Positions 1-6,114 of a stretch of DNA of 6,114 nucleotides are shown here, in pieces. A program made the translations under genes and the position numbers. Within the stretch, counting starts at the first letter, position 1. Every line of letters starts with the position of its first letter. The notes beneath the pieces were generated by a model. The model saw only the letters and a program-made list of their open reading frames with translations. It was not told where the DNA came from and made no database searches. Source of the stretch: Prevotella sp. (GTDB taxonomy: Bacteria; Bacteroidota; Bacteroidia; Bacteroidales; Bacteroidaceae); contig JAEENF010000232.1 in NCBI GenBank assembly GCA_016283605.1, positions 1 to 6,114 of the forward strand, written 5' to 3'.

Positions 1-1
1 T

Positions 2-2131
2 CCCGATGGCGAATTGATGCTGAACAATGTTAAAGTCTTAGCGGATGGGAAGTATCCGGACATCAGTACCTCGCAGTTGAAGAACTACGTCAGACAAAAA
101 GGCAACTCCCGCTGGTTCTCGACGCTGAAGATTCCCTTAGGTGTCTATGCGATGGCGGGCAGCGACACATCGAAATGGGTAAACCGTACGTTGCGTGCGA
201 TGGGTGAGGCCCCTGTGGTCTACGACACCCTGTTGGCAGAGTCATCGTGTAAGGACCTCCAGATGGCCCTGCAGAATAAGGGTTATATGGACGGTCAGGT
301 GGAGCTGTATACGGAGACCAAGGGCAAGAAGATCGACGCCTTCTACATTCTTCATCCCGGTGAACCCTATCGCGTCAGAAAGCTCAAATATGACATTCAG
401 GACAGCTGTATCGACAGACTGTTGGAACATCAGCACCAGTTGCATGAGGGAATGGTCATGAATATTGAGGCGTTGAACGAGGAACGTTCGCGACTGACGA
501 AATACCTGCAGAATAACGGCTATTACCGATTCCACAAGGAATTTATCAGTTATCAGATTGATACGGTGCAGTCGACGCGTCATGCTGACGTCACACTGAT
601 CCTGCGTCGCTATCGTACGGGCGATACGGCTGACACCCTTCATAGCCGGTTTAGTATCCGAAGCGTGAATTTCGCCAGCGGTGACCCTCAGGATACGGTC
701 ATTCACCTACGTCAGCATGTCCTTCGGGAAAATACCTTCCTGGAAGAGGGAGATGCTTATTCTGCCGATGCTTTGCAGAATACCTATACGCATTTTGGAC
801 GACTGGGTGCCGTGAGGTATACGAACATCAGTTTTCAGACTGATCCTGACTCGGCGCAGCTGGATGCGCTGGTGCAAATCCAGACCAATAAGCCCTCGAC
901 GTTGAGTTTCCAGCCGGAGGGTACGAACACGGCTGGCGATCTGGGTGCTGCAGCTTCGTTGACCTATCAGAACCGTAACCTCTTCCGCGGGTCGGAAACC
1001 TTCAGCGTACAGTTGCGTGGTGCCTATGAGGCCATTAAGGGACTGGAGGGCTATTCGAATCAGGACTTCATCGAGTACAGTGTGGAGAGTCGTCTGAGTT
1101 TCCCGAGATTTATCGCCCCTTTCCTGAATCGTGAAGTCAGAAGGAATATGATCGCCACCAGTGAGGTGTCGTTGCTCTATGATACGCAGAACCGTCCGGA
1201 GTTTCACCGGCGTGTGCTCTCTGCCGGCTGGACTTATAAATGGAAACCCCAGAATCATCACGACCAGTATCAGTTTGATGTGCTGAACCTGAATTATATC
1301 TTCATGCCTTGGATCAGTGACACCTTCCAGGATGAGTATCTCAATAATACAAGCAACTACAACGCCATCCTGAGCTATAACTATGAGGATCTGTTTATCA
1401 TGAAGATGGGTTTCCGCTATAGTTATAATAACGGCAGGATGGCCATCAAGACTAATGTGGAAACGGCAGGTAACCTGTTGCGCGCCTTCAGTCGGATGCT
1501 CCACGCCCAACAAGTCAGCGATGGGCAGTATAGTGTGTTTAATATCATCTATGCCCAGTATGCGAAGGGCGACATCGACTTTACCCATCAGCTGATCTCC
1601 CGCTATCGCGACCAGTTGGTGTTTCATGTAGGTCTGGGTATCGCTTATCCCTATGGCAACAGCACGATTCTGCCTTTCGAGAAACGTTACTTCTCGGGAG
1701 GTGCCAATAGTGTTCGCGGATGGAGTGTGAGAAGTCTGGGTCCCGGTAGGTATAAGGATGATGACGGCAATATCAACTTCATCACACAGACGGGTGATAT
1801 GAAACTCGACCTGAACCTGGAATATCGTACGGCACTCTTCTGGAAGTTTGGTGGGGCTTTGTTCGTTGATGCAGGAAACATCTGGACCCTTCGCGAATAT
1901 ACCGCACAACCTGGCGGCCAGTTTAAGTTCTCCAGACTGTTGAAGGATCTGGCGGTGAGCTACGGTCTGGGTCTGCGACTGAATTTCGACTATTTCATTC
2001 TCCGTTTTGACTTAGGTATGAAAGCTGTGAATCCGGCTTACGAGAACGATGATGAAAAGCATTTCCCCCTTGTTCATCCGCGTCTGAGTCGTGATCTGGC
2101 CTTTCATTTCGCCGTTGGACTCCCCTTCTGA
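2..2131 (+). CDS. BamA/TamA family (Omp85) outer-membrane protein, 5'-truncated by window
   Basis: Visible are 709 codons ending in TGA. The frame is open to the left edge (PDGELMLNNVKV...), and the first in-frame start-like codons (TTG at 14, ATG at 17) fall inside a stretch typical of the beginning of the mature protein, so the true start and signal peptide lie upstream of the window. About the first 300 visible residues look like periplasmic POTRA-type repeats. From about residue 310 a beta-barrel begins (the YQNRNLFRG segment is typical of the first strands). The L6-loop signature of Omp85 proteins is seen as SGGANSVRGW, with VRGW encoded at 1712-1723. The protein ends in alternating residues and a terminal Phe (FHFAVGLPF), as expected of a beta-signal. 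Family members insert or assemble proteins in the outer membrane. Whether this copy is the essential BamA or a TamA-like paralogue cannot be decided here. The next gene has its own promoter. Confidence 0.9.
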   Translation, partial: PDGELMLNNVKVLADGKYPDISTSQLKNYVRQKGNSRWFSTLKIPLGVYAMAGSDTSKWVNRTLRAMGEAPVVYDTLLAESSCKDLQMALQNKGYMDGQVELYTETKGKKIDAFYILHPGEPYRVRKLKYDIQDSCIDRLLEHQHQLHEGMVMNIEALNEERSRLTKYLQNNGYYRFHKEFISYQIDTVQSTRHADVTLILRRYRTGDTADTLHSRFSIRSVNFASGDPQDTVIHLRQHVLRENTFLEEGDAYSADALQNTYTHFGRLGAVRYTNISFQTDPDSAQLDALVQIQTNKPSTLSFQPEGTNTAGDLGAAASLTYQNRNLFRGSETFSVQLRGAYEAIKGLEGYSNQDFIEYSVESRLSFPRFIAPFLNREVRRNMIATSEVSLLYDTQNRPEFHRRVLSAGWTYKWKPQNHHDQYQFDVLNLNYIFMPWISDTFQDEYLNNTSNYNAILSYNYEDLFIMKMGFRYSYNNGRMAIKTNVETAGNLLRAFSRMLHAQQVSDGQYSVFNIIYAQYAKGDIDFTHQLISRYRDQLVFHVGLGIAYPYGNSTILPFEKRYFSGGANSVRGWSVRSLGPGRYKDDDGNINFITQTGDMKLDLNLEYRTALFWKFGGALFVDAGNIWTLREYTAQPGGQFKFSRLLKDLAVSYGLGLRLNFDYFILRFDLGMKAVNPAYENDDEKHFPLVHPRLSRDLAFHFAVGLPF

Positions 2132-2196
2132 CGGACGTCAAAAAAATGTTTTATTGTTTAAAATATTAAAAAAGACTGCCTAAGTTGTCACTTTTC

Positions 2197-2228
2197 TTTG
2201 GTTATCCATTCTTTTTTGCGTACTTTTG
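2197..2228 (+). promoter_or_regulatory. Bacteroidetes-type promoter for the MBL-fold gene
   Basis: TTTG at 2197-2200 (-33 element), a 20-nt spacer, and TACTTTTG at 2221-2228, an exact match to the -7 form TAnnTTTG known for the Bacteroidetes primary sigma factor. The start point should fall a few bases downstream, around 2233-2236, giving a leader of only about 11-14 nt before the ATG at 2247. The rest of the gap (2132-2196) is AT-rich with no gene and no convincing terminator. Confidence 0.8.
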
Positions 2229-2246
2229 CAGAAAATAATAACCAAA

Positions 2247-3050
2247 ATGCTGAAATTTATATCGTTTGGGAGCGGTAGCAGCGGTAATTGTTATTATCTC
2301 AGCACTGCAACCGACGGCTTGTTGATAGATATAGGAGTAGGAATAAGAACGCTCAAGAAGCATGCAAAGGAATATGGCATCAACCTCGCGTCGGTGCACC
2401 ATATCCTGATTACGCATGACCATGCAGACCATATCAAGTCGGTGGGAGCGTTCAGTCACGACTATCATGTGCCGGTCTATGCCACAGAGAAGGTTCATAA
2501 GGGCATCGACCATAACTATTGTGTACAACGGAAGCTGACCCCTGAGCAAAGGCGGCTTGTGGAAGTGGGGACACCCCTTCAGATTGGTGACTTTCTGGTG
2601 ACGCCATTCTTTGTGCCTCACGATGCCAGTGAGAATGTGGGTTATCAGATCGAGGCCGACGGTATCACCTTTGTCATTATCACCGATGCCGGCAGTTTTA
2701 CGGAGGATATGAAAGAACGGATCGGTCAGGCCAACTATCTGGTGATAGAGGCTAACCACGATGTAGAGATGCTTCAGGGCGGACCTTATCCTCAGTATCT
2801 GAAAGATCGTATCATCAGTCCCAGTGGGCATCTCTCGAACAGGGAATGCGGACAGATGTTGGCGGAGAATATGACGGAACGGTTGAAGCACGTCTGGCTG
2901 TGTCACTTGAGTGAGGAGAACAATCATCCTGAGCTGGCGCGGAAGACGGTCGACGCTACTTTGCGTAGCTACGGTATCATCCCTGGTAAGGACATCCTGC
3001 TTGAAGTGCTGAAGCGAAAAGTGCCAAGTGAAGTCTATGAATTAGTGTAA
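2247..3050 (+). CDS. MBL-fold metallo-hydrolase, YycJ/WalJ-like
   Basis: A complete 267-residue protein. It begins MLKFISFGSGSSGNCYYLS, the usual N-terminus of this family. The metal-binding set is intact: HDHADH at residues 57-62 (HxHxDH), H125 in VPHDA, D147 in TDAG, H171 in EANHD, GHLSN at 194-198, and H220 in CHLSEENN. The GHLSN and HLSEENN blocks separate it from glyoxalase II and beta-lactamases and point to the YycJ/WalJ group. Members of that group studied in Firmicutes are reported to be DNA exonucleases; that activity is inferred here, not shown. The protein is presumably cytoplasmic, as no signal peptide is seen. An in-frame TTG at 2226 would extend it by 7 codons, but that codon lies inside the promoter -7 element, so ATG 2247 is chosen. 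No strong Shine-Dalgarno is present, only an A-rich leader. The gene stands alone between its own promoter and that of the leu operon. Confidence 0.9.
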   Translation: MLKFISFGSGSSGNCYYLSTATDGLLIDIGVGIRTLKKHAKEYGINLASVHHILITHDHADHIKSVGAFSHDYHVPVYATEKVHKGIDHNYCVQRKLTPEQRRLVEVGTPLQIGDFLVTPFFVPHDASENVGYQIEADGITFVIITDAGSFTEDMKERIGQANYLVIEANHDVEMLQGGPYPQYLKDRIISPSGHLSNRECGQMLAENMTERLKHVWLCHLSEENNHPELARKTVDATLRSYGIIPGKDILLEVLKRKVPSEVYELV

Positions 3051-3074
3051 AATGTGTGAATATGACACTTTTTT
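3049..3074 (+). terminator. weak candidate intrinsic terminator after the MBL gene
   Basis: Directly after the stop codon, GTGT (3054-3057) can pair with ACAC (3065-3068) across a 7-nt loop. One T-T mismatch follows, then AAAA (3049-3052) against TTTT. A run of six T follows the ACAC arm. The stem is short and poor in G+C, so this is tentative; its position between a stop codon and a new promoter supports it. Confidence 0.4.
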
Positions 3075-3095
3075 AGCAAAAAAACTTGCAAAATG

Positions 3096-3127
3096 TTTGT
3101 TGGTTTCACAGAAATGCTTTAACTTTG
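3096..3127 (+). promoter_or_regulatory. Bacteroidetes-type promoter of the leu operon
   Basis: TTTG at 3096-3099, a 20-nt spacer and TAACTTTG at 3120-3127 match the TTTG / TAnnTTTG consensus exactly, with the same spacing as the promoter at 2197-2228. Transcription should begin near 3132-3135, about 20 nt before the leader-peptide ATG and about 205 nt before leuA, so the whole attenuator lies within the transcript. Confidence 0.85.
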
Positions 3128-3154
3128 CACCCGATTTTAATAGAAAACGATAAT

Positions 3155-3238
3155 ATGAAGTGTTTGAATCTACTTAATGGCCTTATTATTATTCGACTGC
3201 AGGGCGCAGTCGGAAGTGACAAGGTGTATATATATTAA
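3155..3238 (+). CDS. leuL: leu operon leader peptide (attenuator peptide)
   Basis: An ATG at 3155 opens 27 codons ending in TAA at 3236-3238, beginning MKCLNLLNGLIIIRL and ending KVYIY. Five residues are Leu (4, 6, 7, 10, 15), four are Ile (11-13 and 26) and two are Val, so 11 of 27 are branched-chain amino acids. The key run is Leu10-Ile11-Ile12-Ile13, codons 3182-3193. It ends exactly where strand 1 of the first RNA hairpin begins (3192). The ATG is about 20 nt after the predicted transcription start. The peptide itself probably has no function; translation of it senses charged tRNA-Leu and tRNA-Ile. The symbol leuL is given by analogy with the enterobacterial leu leader, not from sequence homology. 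The call rests on codon content, position before leuA, and the overlapping hairpins. Confidence 0.8.
   Translation: MKCLNLLNGLIIIRLQGAVGSDKVYIY
3192..3214 (+). promoter_or_regulatory. attenuator hairpin 1:2 (pause / anti-antiterminator)
   Basis: CGACTGC (3194-3200) and GCAGTCG (3206-3212) form a perfect 7-bp stem with the 5-nt loop AGGGC. It extends by T3193-G3213 and T3192-A3214 to 9 pairs. It lies inside the leader peptide gene, just after the Leu-Ile run. A ribosome stalled there would cover strand 1. When this hairpin forms it takes bases 3210-3214 away from the antiterminator, which favours termination. Confidence 0.75.
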
Positions 3239-3284
3239 AAAGGTAGAAACGAATGAAATGATATAGAGCCCTTCTCACTTCCGA
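3210..3284 (+). promoter_or_regulatory. antiterminator pairing 2:3 of the leu attenuator
   Basis: The 15 bases tcggaagtgacaagg (3210-3224) are complementary to ccttctcacttccga (3270-3284) at 14 of 15 positions; the only mismatch is C3220 opposite C3274. The downstream strand forms most of the 5' arm and the loop of the terminator, so the two structures exclude each other. The upstream strand overlaps the 3' arm of hairpin 1:2 at 3210-3214. This three-way exclusive arrangement is the hallmark of ribosome-mediated attenuation. The distance between strands (45 nt) contains the leader stop codon and an A-rich stretch. Confidence 0.8.
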
Positions 3285-3301
3285 GTGTGAAGGGCTTTTT
3301 T
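3267..3301 (+). terminator. intrinsic terminator (attenuator) upstream of leuA
   Basis: AGCCCTTCTCAC (3267-3278) pairs with GTGTGAAGGGCT (3285-3296): 11 of 12 positions, one T-T mismatch, loop TTCCGA. The stem base is G+C-rich and is followed at once by a T run (3296-3301). This is a strong Rho-independent terminator, placed 39 nt before the leuA start and after no gene other than the leader peptide. That position only makes sense if it is conditional. Confidence 0.9.
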
Positions 3302-3321
3302 AGTGAATAGTGAAAAGTGAA
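3301..3321 (+). repeat. three tandem degenerate 7-bp units in the leuA leader
   Basis: TAGTGAA, TAGTGAA and AAGTGAA follow one another directly, and the next bases (ATAGTAATATAGTAA, 3322-3336) look like decayed copies. The stretch fills the gap between the terminator and the leuA start. It is low in structure and A-rich, which may help ribosome access given that there is no clear Shine-Dalgarno before leuA. Any function is inference. Confidence 0.6.
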
Positions 3322-3340
3322 ATAGTAATATAGTAAAAAG

Positions 3341-4846
3341 ATGAACGACAGACTTTACATTTTCGACACGACACTCCGAGATGGAGAACAGGTGCCTGGT
3401 TGCCAGTTGAACACCATCGAGAAGATTCAGGTGGCTAAGGCGCTGGAACAGTTAGGCGTGGACGTGATTGAAGCCGGATTTCCCATTTCCAGTCCGGGCG
3501 ACTTCAACAGTGTGATAGAAATTTCCAAGGCCGTCACCTGGCCAGTAATCTGTGCGCTGACACGTGCCGTAGAACATGATATTGATGTGGCTTTCGAATC
3601 GTTGAAGTACGCCAAGCACAAGCGTATCCATACGGGTATCGGTACCAGCGACGAACATATCCGTTATAAGTTCAACTCCACCCGCGAGGAAATACTGGAG
3701 AGGGCTGTGGCAGCGACGAAATACGCCAAGCGCTATGTGGATGATGTGGAGTTCTATTGTGAGGATGCAGGACGTACCGACAACGAATACCTGGCACAGG
3801 TTGTGGAAGCGGTCATCAAGGCTGGAGCCACAGTCGTCAACATCCCCGATACGACGGGTTACTGTCTGCCACAGGAGTATTTCGAGAAAATCAAATATCT
3901 GAAGGAACATGTTGATGGCATCGATCGTGCCATCCTTTCTACCCATTGTCATAACGATCTGGGAATGGCTACGGCGAACTCTCTCAACGGTGTGTTGGCT
4001 GGTGCCCGACAAGTGGAAGTGACCGTCAACGGTATCGGCGAACGGGCAGGAAACACGTCACTAGAGGAGATCGCGATGATCCTGAAGTGTCATAAGGGAC
4101 TGGGTATTGATACGAACATCAACACGACGAAGATCTACCCAATCTCACGTATGGTCAGCTCGCTGATGAATATGCCTGTTCAGCCGAACAAGGCTGTGGT
4201 GGGACGTAATGCCTTTGCCCATTCCTCAGGTATCCATCAGGACGGTGTGTTGAAGAATGTGCATACCTACGAGATAATGGACCCGAAGGATGTGGGTATC
4301 GATGATAACAGTATCCTGTTGACAGCGCGTTCAGGACGTGCAGCTCTGAAGTATCGTCTGCACATGAACGGTGTGGAGCTGGACGATAAGAAGTTGGATA
4401 AGATCTATGAGAAATTCCTGCAGTTGGCCGATCAGAAGAAGGAAGTGTCGGATGCCGACGTACTGATGTTGGCAGGTGCTGATACCGCAGATGCCCATGC
4501 CGTTCGTCTCGACTTCCTGCAGGTGACCACAGGTAAGGGCGTGAAGAGTGTGGCTTCTATCGGACTCGACATCTCCGGACAGAAGTTCGAGGCTGCGGCC
4601 TCTGGCAACGGTCCTGTGGATGCTGCCATCAAGGCGCTGAAGAAGATCATCATGAAACAGATGACGCTGAAGGAGTTCACCATCCAGGCCATCTCGAAGG
4701 GCTCGGACGATGTGGGTAAGGTGCACATGCAGGTAGAATACGACGGTTCGCTCTATTACGGCTTCGGTGCGGATACGGATATCGTGACTGCATCAGTAGA
4801 AGCCTATATCGACTGTATTAACAAATTCAAGAGAGAGGAAGAATGA
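3341..4846 (+). CDS. leuA: 2-isopropylmalate synthase
   Basis: A complete 501-residue protein, normal length for LeuA. It condenses acetyl-CoA with 2-oxoisovalerate to give 2-isopropylmalate, the first committed step of leucine synthesis, in the cytoplasm. The N-terminal TIM-barrel shows FDTTLRDGEQVPG at residues 8-20 with the metal-binding Asp9, HCHNDLG at 202-208 with the metal-ligand His pair 202/204, and GERAGNTSLEE at 233-243. The linker carries SGIHQDG at 296-302. The C-terminal part (about 370-501) is the LeuA allosteric/dimer domain, with SGNGPVDAA at 421-429; in this family it gives feedback inhibition by leucine. The start is ATG 3341, since FDTTLRDGEQ follows at the usual distance. 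Only an A-rich tract precedes it. Citramalate synthase is the nearest alternative, but LeuA-type motifs, the downstream leuC and the Leu-rich leader favour leuA. Expression is likely set by the attenuator at 3155-3301. Confidence 0.95.
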   Translation: MNDRLYIFDTTLRDGEQVPGCQLNTIEKIQVAKALEQLGVDVIEAGFPISSPGDFNSVIEISKAVTWPVICALTRAVEHDIDVAFESLKYAKHKRIHTGIGTSDEHIRYKFNSTREEILERAVAATKYAKRYVDDVEFYCEDAGRTDNEYLAQVVEAVIKAGATVVNIPDTTGYCLPQEYFEKIKYLKEHVDGIDRAILSTHCHNDLGMATANSLNGVLAGARQVEVTVNGIGERAGNTSLEEIAMILKCHKGLGIDTNINTTKIYPISRMVSSLMNMPVQPNKAVVGRNAFAHSSGIHQDGVLKNVHTYEIMDPKDVGIDDNSILLTARSGRAALKYRLHMNGVELDDKKLDKIYEKFLQLADQKKEVSDADVLMLAGADTADAHAVRLDFLQVTTGKGVKSVASIGLDISGQKFEAAASGNGPVDAAIKALKKIIMKQMTLKEFTIQAISKGSDDVGKVHMQVEYDGSLYYGFGADTDIVTASVEAYIDCINKFKREEE

Positions 4847-6114
4847 ATACTTTATTTGATAAGATCTGGGACAAACACGTCGTGCAACAAGTGGCGGACG
4901 GCCCTACGCAGTTGTATATTGACCGTCTGTACTGTCATGAGGTGACTTCGCCTCAGGCTTTCGACGGGTTGCGGACTCGTGGTCTTAAGTGTTTCCGTCC
5001 CGAGAAGATTTACTGTATGCCCGATCACAACACACCTACACACGATCAGGATAAGCCGATTGTCGATCCCGTCAGCAGGGCTCAGGTGGATGCTCTCGCG
5101 AGGAATGCCGCAGAGTTCGGATTGACCCATTATGGGATGATGTCGAAGGATAACGGTATCATTCATGTCGTAGGTCCGGAGAAGGGCTTGAGCTTGCCGG
5201 GAATGACCATCGTCTGTGGCGATTCCCATACCTCTACACATGGTGCGATGGGTGCCGTGGCTTTCGGCATCGGTACTTCGGAGGTGGAGATGGTATTAGC
5301 TTCACAGTGTATCCTGCAACAGAAACCGAAGTCGATGCGGATAACCATCAATGGGGCATTAGGCAAAGGTGTTACGGCCAAGGATGTAGCGCTCTATCTG
5401 ATGGCTCAGATCACGACATCCGGGGCTACGGGCTATTTTGTAGAGTATGCCGGCGAGGTGGTGAGGGCGATGTCAATGGAAGGCCGTCTGACACTCTGTA
5501 ACCTCTCTATAGAGATGGGCGCCCGAGGTGGATTCATCGCTCCCGACGAGACGACCTTTGCTTATCTGAAGGGTCGGGAGTTTGCGCCGAAGGGTGAGGC
5601 GTGGGAGGAGGCTGTCGCCTATTGGAAGACGTTGAAGAGTGGCGATGATGCCGTTTTCGATCGAGAACTGTCCTTCGATGCTGCCGATATAGAACCCCGT
5701 ATCACCTACGGCACGAATCCAGGTATGGGTATCGGTATCACGGAGGCGATTCCTGTAGAGGGTGGGGTAGGCTTTGCAAAAGCGCTCGACTATATGGGTT
5801 TCGAGGCCGGACAGAAACTGCTCGGTACGAAAGTCGACTATGTCTTCTTGGGCGCATGCACCAATGGACGCATCGAGGACTTCCGGGCTTTTGCCTCTAT
5901 CGTGAAGGGCCGTCAGAAATCTCCTGATGTCGTTGCCTGGCTGGTACCTGGTTCGTGGGCTGTGGATCAGCAGATTCGCGAAGAAGGTCTCGACAGGATT
6001 CTTGCTGAGGCTGGTTTCGAGATTCGTCAGCCGGGATGTTCCGCTTGTCTGGCCATGAATGATGATAAGATTCCGGCCGGCAAACTCTCGGTATCCACTT
6101 CTAATCGAAATTTT
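4843..6114 (+). CDS. leuC: 3-isopropylmalate dehydratase large subunit, 3'-truncated by window
   Basis: 424 codons are visible with no stop before the window end; the family is about 465 residues, so roughly 40 are missing. With the small subunit LeuD it forms the aconitase-like enzyme that converts 2- to 3-isopropylmalate, the second step after LeuA. The three cysteines that hold the 4Fe-4S cluster are present: C339 in LGACTNGR, and C399 and C402 in PGCSACLAMN. Other family marks are CGDSHTSTHGA (125-135), YGTNPGMG near residue 289 and the final TSNRNF. The ATG lies in an ATGA overlap with the leuA stop (shared bases 4843-4846). A purine-rich AGAGAGG (4832-4838) sits just upstream, so translational coupling to leuA is likely. 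leuD and leuB are expected beyond the window, but that is inference from other Bacteroidales. Confidence 0.95.
   Translation, partial: MNTLFDKIWDKHVVQQVADGPTQLYIDRLYCHEVTSPQAFDGLRTRGLKCFRPEKIYCMPDHNTPTHDQDKPIVDPVSRAQVDALARNAAEFGLTHYGMMSKDNGIIHVVGPEKGLSLPGMTIVCGDSHTSTHGAMGAVAFGIGTSEVEMVLASQCILQQKPKSMRITINGALGKGVTAKDVALYLMAQITTSGATGYFVEYAGEVVRAMSMEGRLTLCNLSIEMGARGGFIAPDETTFAYLKGREFAPKGEAWEEAVAYWKTLKSGDDAVFDRELSFDAADIEPRITYGTNPGMGIGITEAIPVEGGVGFAKALDYMGFEAGQKLLGTKVDYVFLGACTNGRIEDFRAFASIVKGRQKSPDVVAWLVPGSWAVDQQIREEGLDRILAEAGFEIRQPGCSACLAMNDDKIPAGKLSVSTSNRNF

Noticed and set aside
707..1909. A 400-codon open frame on the minus strand inside the BamA-like gene.
   Set aside because: It is fully antisense to a well-supported gene and its product resembles no family I recognise. 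Its openness follows from the codon bias of the + strand gene.
2129..2140. Palindrome TGACGGACGTCA over the stop of the BamA-like gene, followed by an A run, as a possible terminator.
   Set aside because: A full 5-bp stem leaves a 2-nt loop, which is too tight, and the run after it on the + strand is A, not T. On the minus strand there is no gene for it to end.
2202..2927. A 241-codon minus-strand open frame opposite the MBL gene.
   Set aside because: The + strand carries all metal-binding motifs and a promoter; the minus frame has no recognisable domain and runs into the promoter region.
3133..3301. The leuA leader as a T-box or metabolite riboswitch.
   Set aside because: I see no T-box core sequence or multi-helix aptamer. 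The short Leu/Ile-rich reading frame and three exclusive hairpins explain the region as ribosome-mediated attenuation.
4852..5501. Short open frames on both strands within leuC (minus 4852-5241 and 5163-5381, plus 5307-5501).
   Set aside because: They overlap the continuous leuC frame from 4843 to the window end, which carries all expected cluster ligands; they are shadows.
1..6114. Mobile elements, CRISPR arrays, tRNA or rRNA genes, or a novel defence system.
   Set aside because: No transposase, long repeat, spaced direct-repeat array or cloverleaf sequence was seen. All coding space is taken by four conserved housekeeping-type genes plus the leader peptide.

Overview
The window looks like chromosomal DNA of a member of the Bacteroidetes, most likely a Bacteroidales genus such as Prevotella or a relative. 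Three things point there. Two intergenic promoters match the Bacteroidetes housekeeping form TTTG-N20-TAnnTTTG. The first gene is a BamA/TamA-type outer-membrane protein with the wording usual in that phylum. The LeuA and LeuC proteins also read like Bacteroidales versions. Genes are of middling G+C by eye and the gaps are clearly AT-rich. All genes are on the + strand and nothing mobile is visible.

Layout: (1) 2-2131, the 3' part of a BamA/TamA family outer-membrane protein whose 5' end lies before the window. (2) 2132-2246, a short AT-rich gap with a promoter at 2197-2228. (3) 2247-3050, a complete YycJ/WalJ-like metallo-beta-lactamase-fold hydrolase, followed by a weak candidate terminator. 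(4) 3051-3340, a 290-bp gap that is densely functional: promoter, a 27-codon leader peptide rich in Leu and Ile, a set of mutually exclusive RNA hairpins ending in a strong intrinsic terminator, then a short degenerate tandem repeat. (5) 3341-4846, leuA, complete. (6) 4843-6114, leuC, overlapping leuA by ATGA and cut by the window end.

The most interesting element is the leader before leuA. It reads as a complete ribosome-mediated attenuator of the classic kind. When leucyl- or isoleucyl-tRNA is scarce, a ribosome stalled on the Leu/Ile codons would cover strand 1, so that strand 2 (3210-3224) can pair with strand 3 (3270-3284; 14 of 15 positions complementary). That pairing would prevent the 3:4 terminator (3267-3301) and let polymerase enter leuA-leuC. 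When these amino acids are plentiful, the terminator forms. LeuA makes 2-isopropylmalate and LeuC, with a small subunit LeuD not seen here, isomerises it to 3-isopropylmalate, so a Leu-sensing leader is a sensible match to the operon. The attenuator was inferred by hand from sequence complementarity; folding energies and conservation were not computed.
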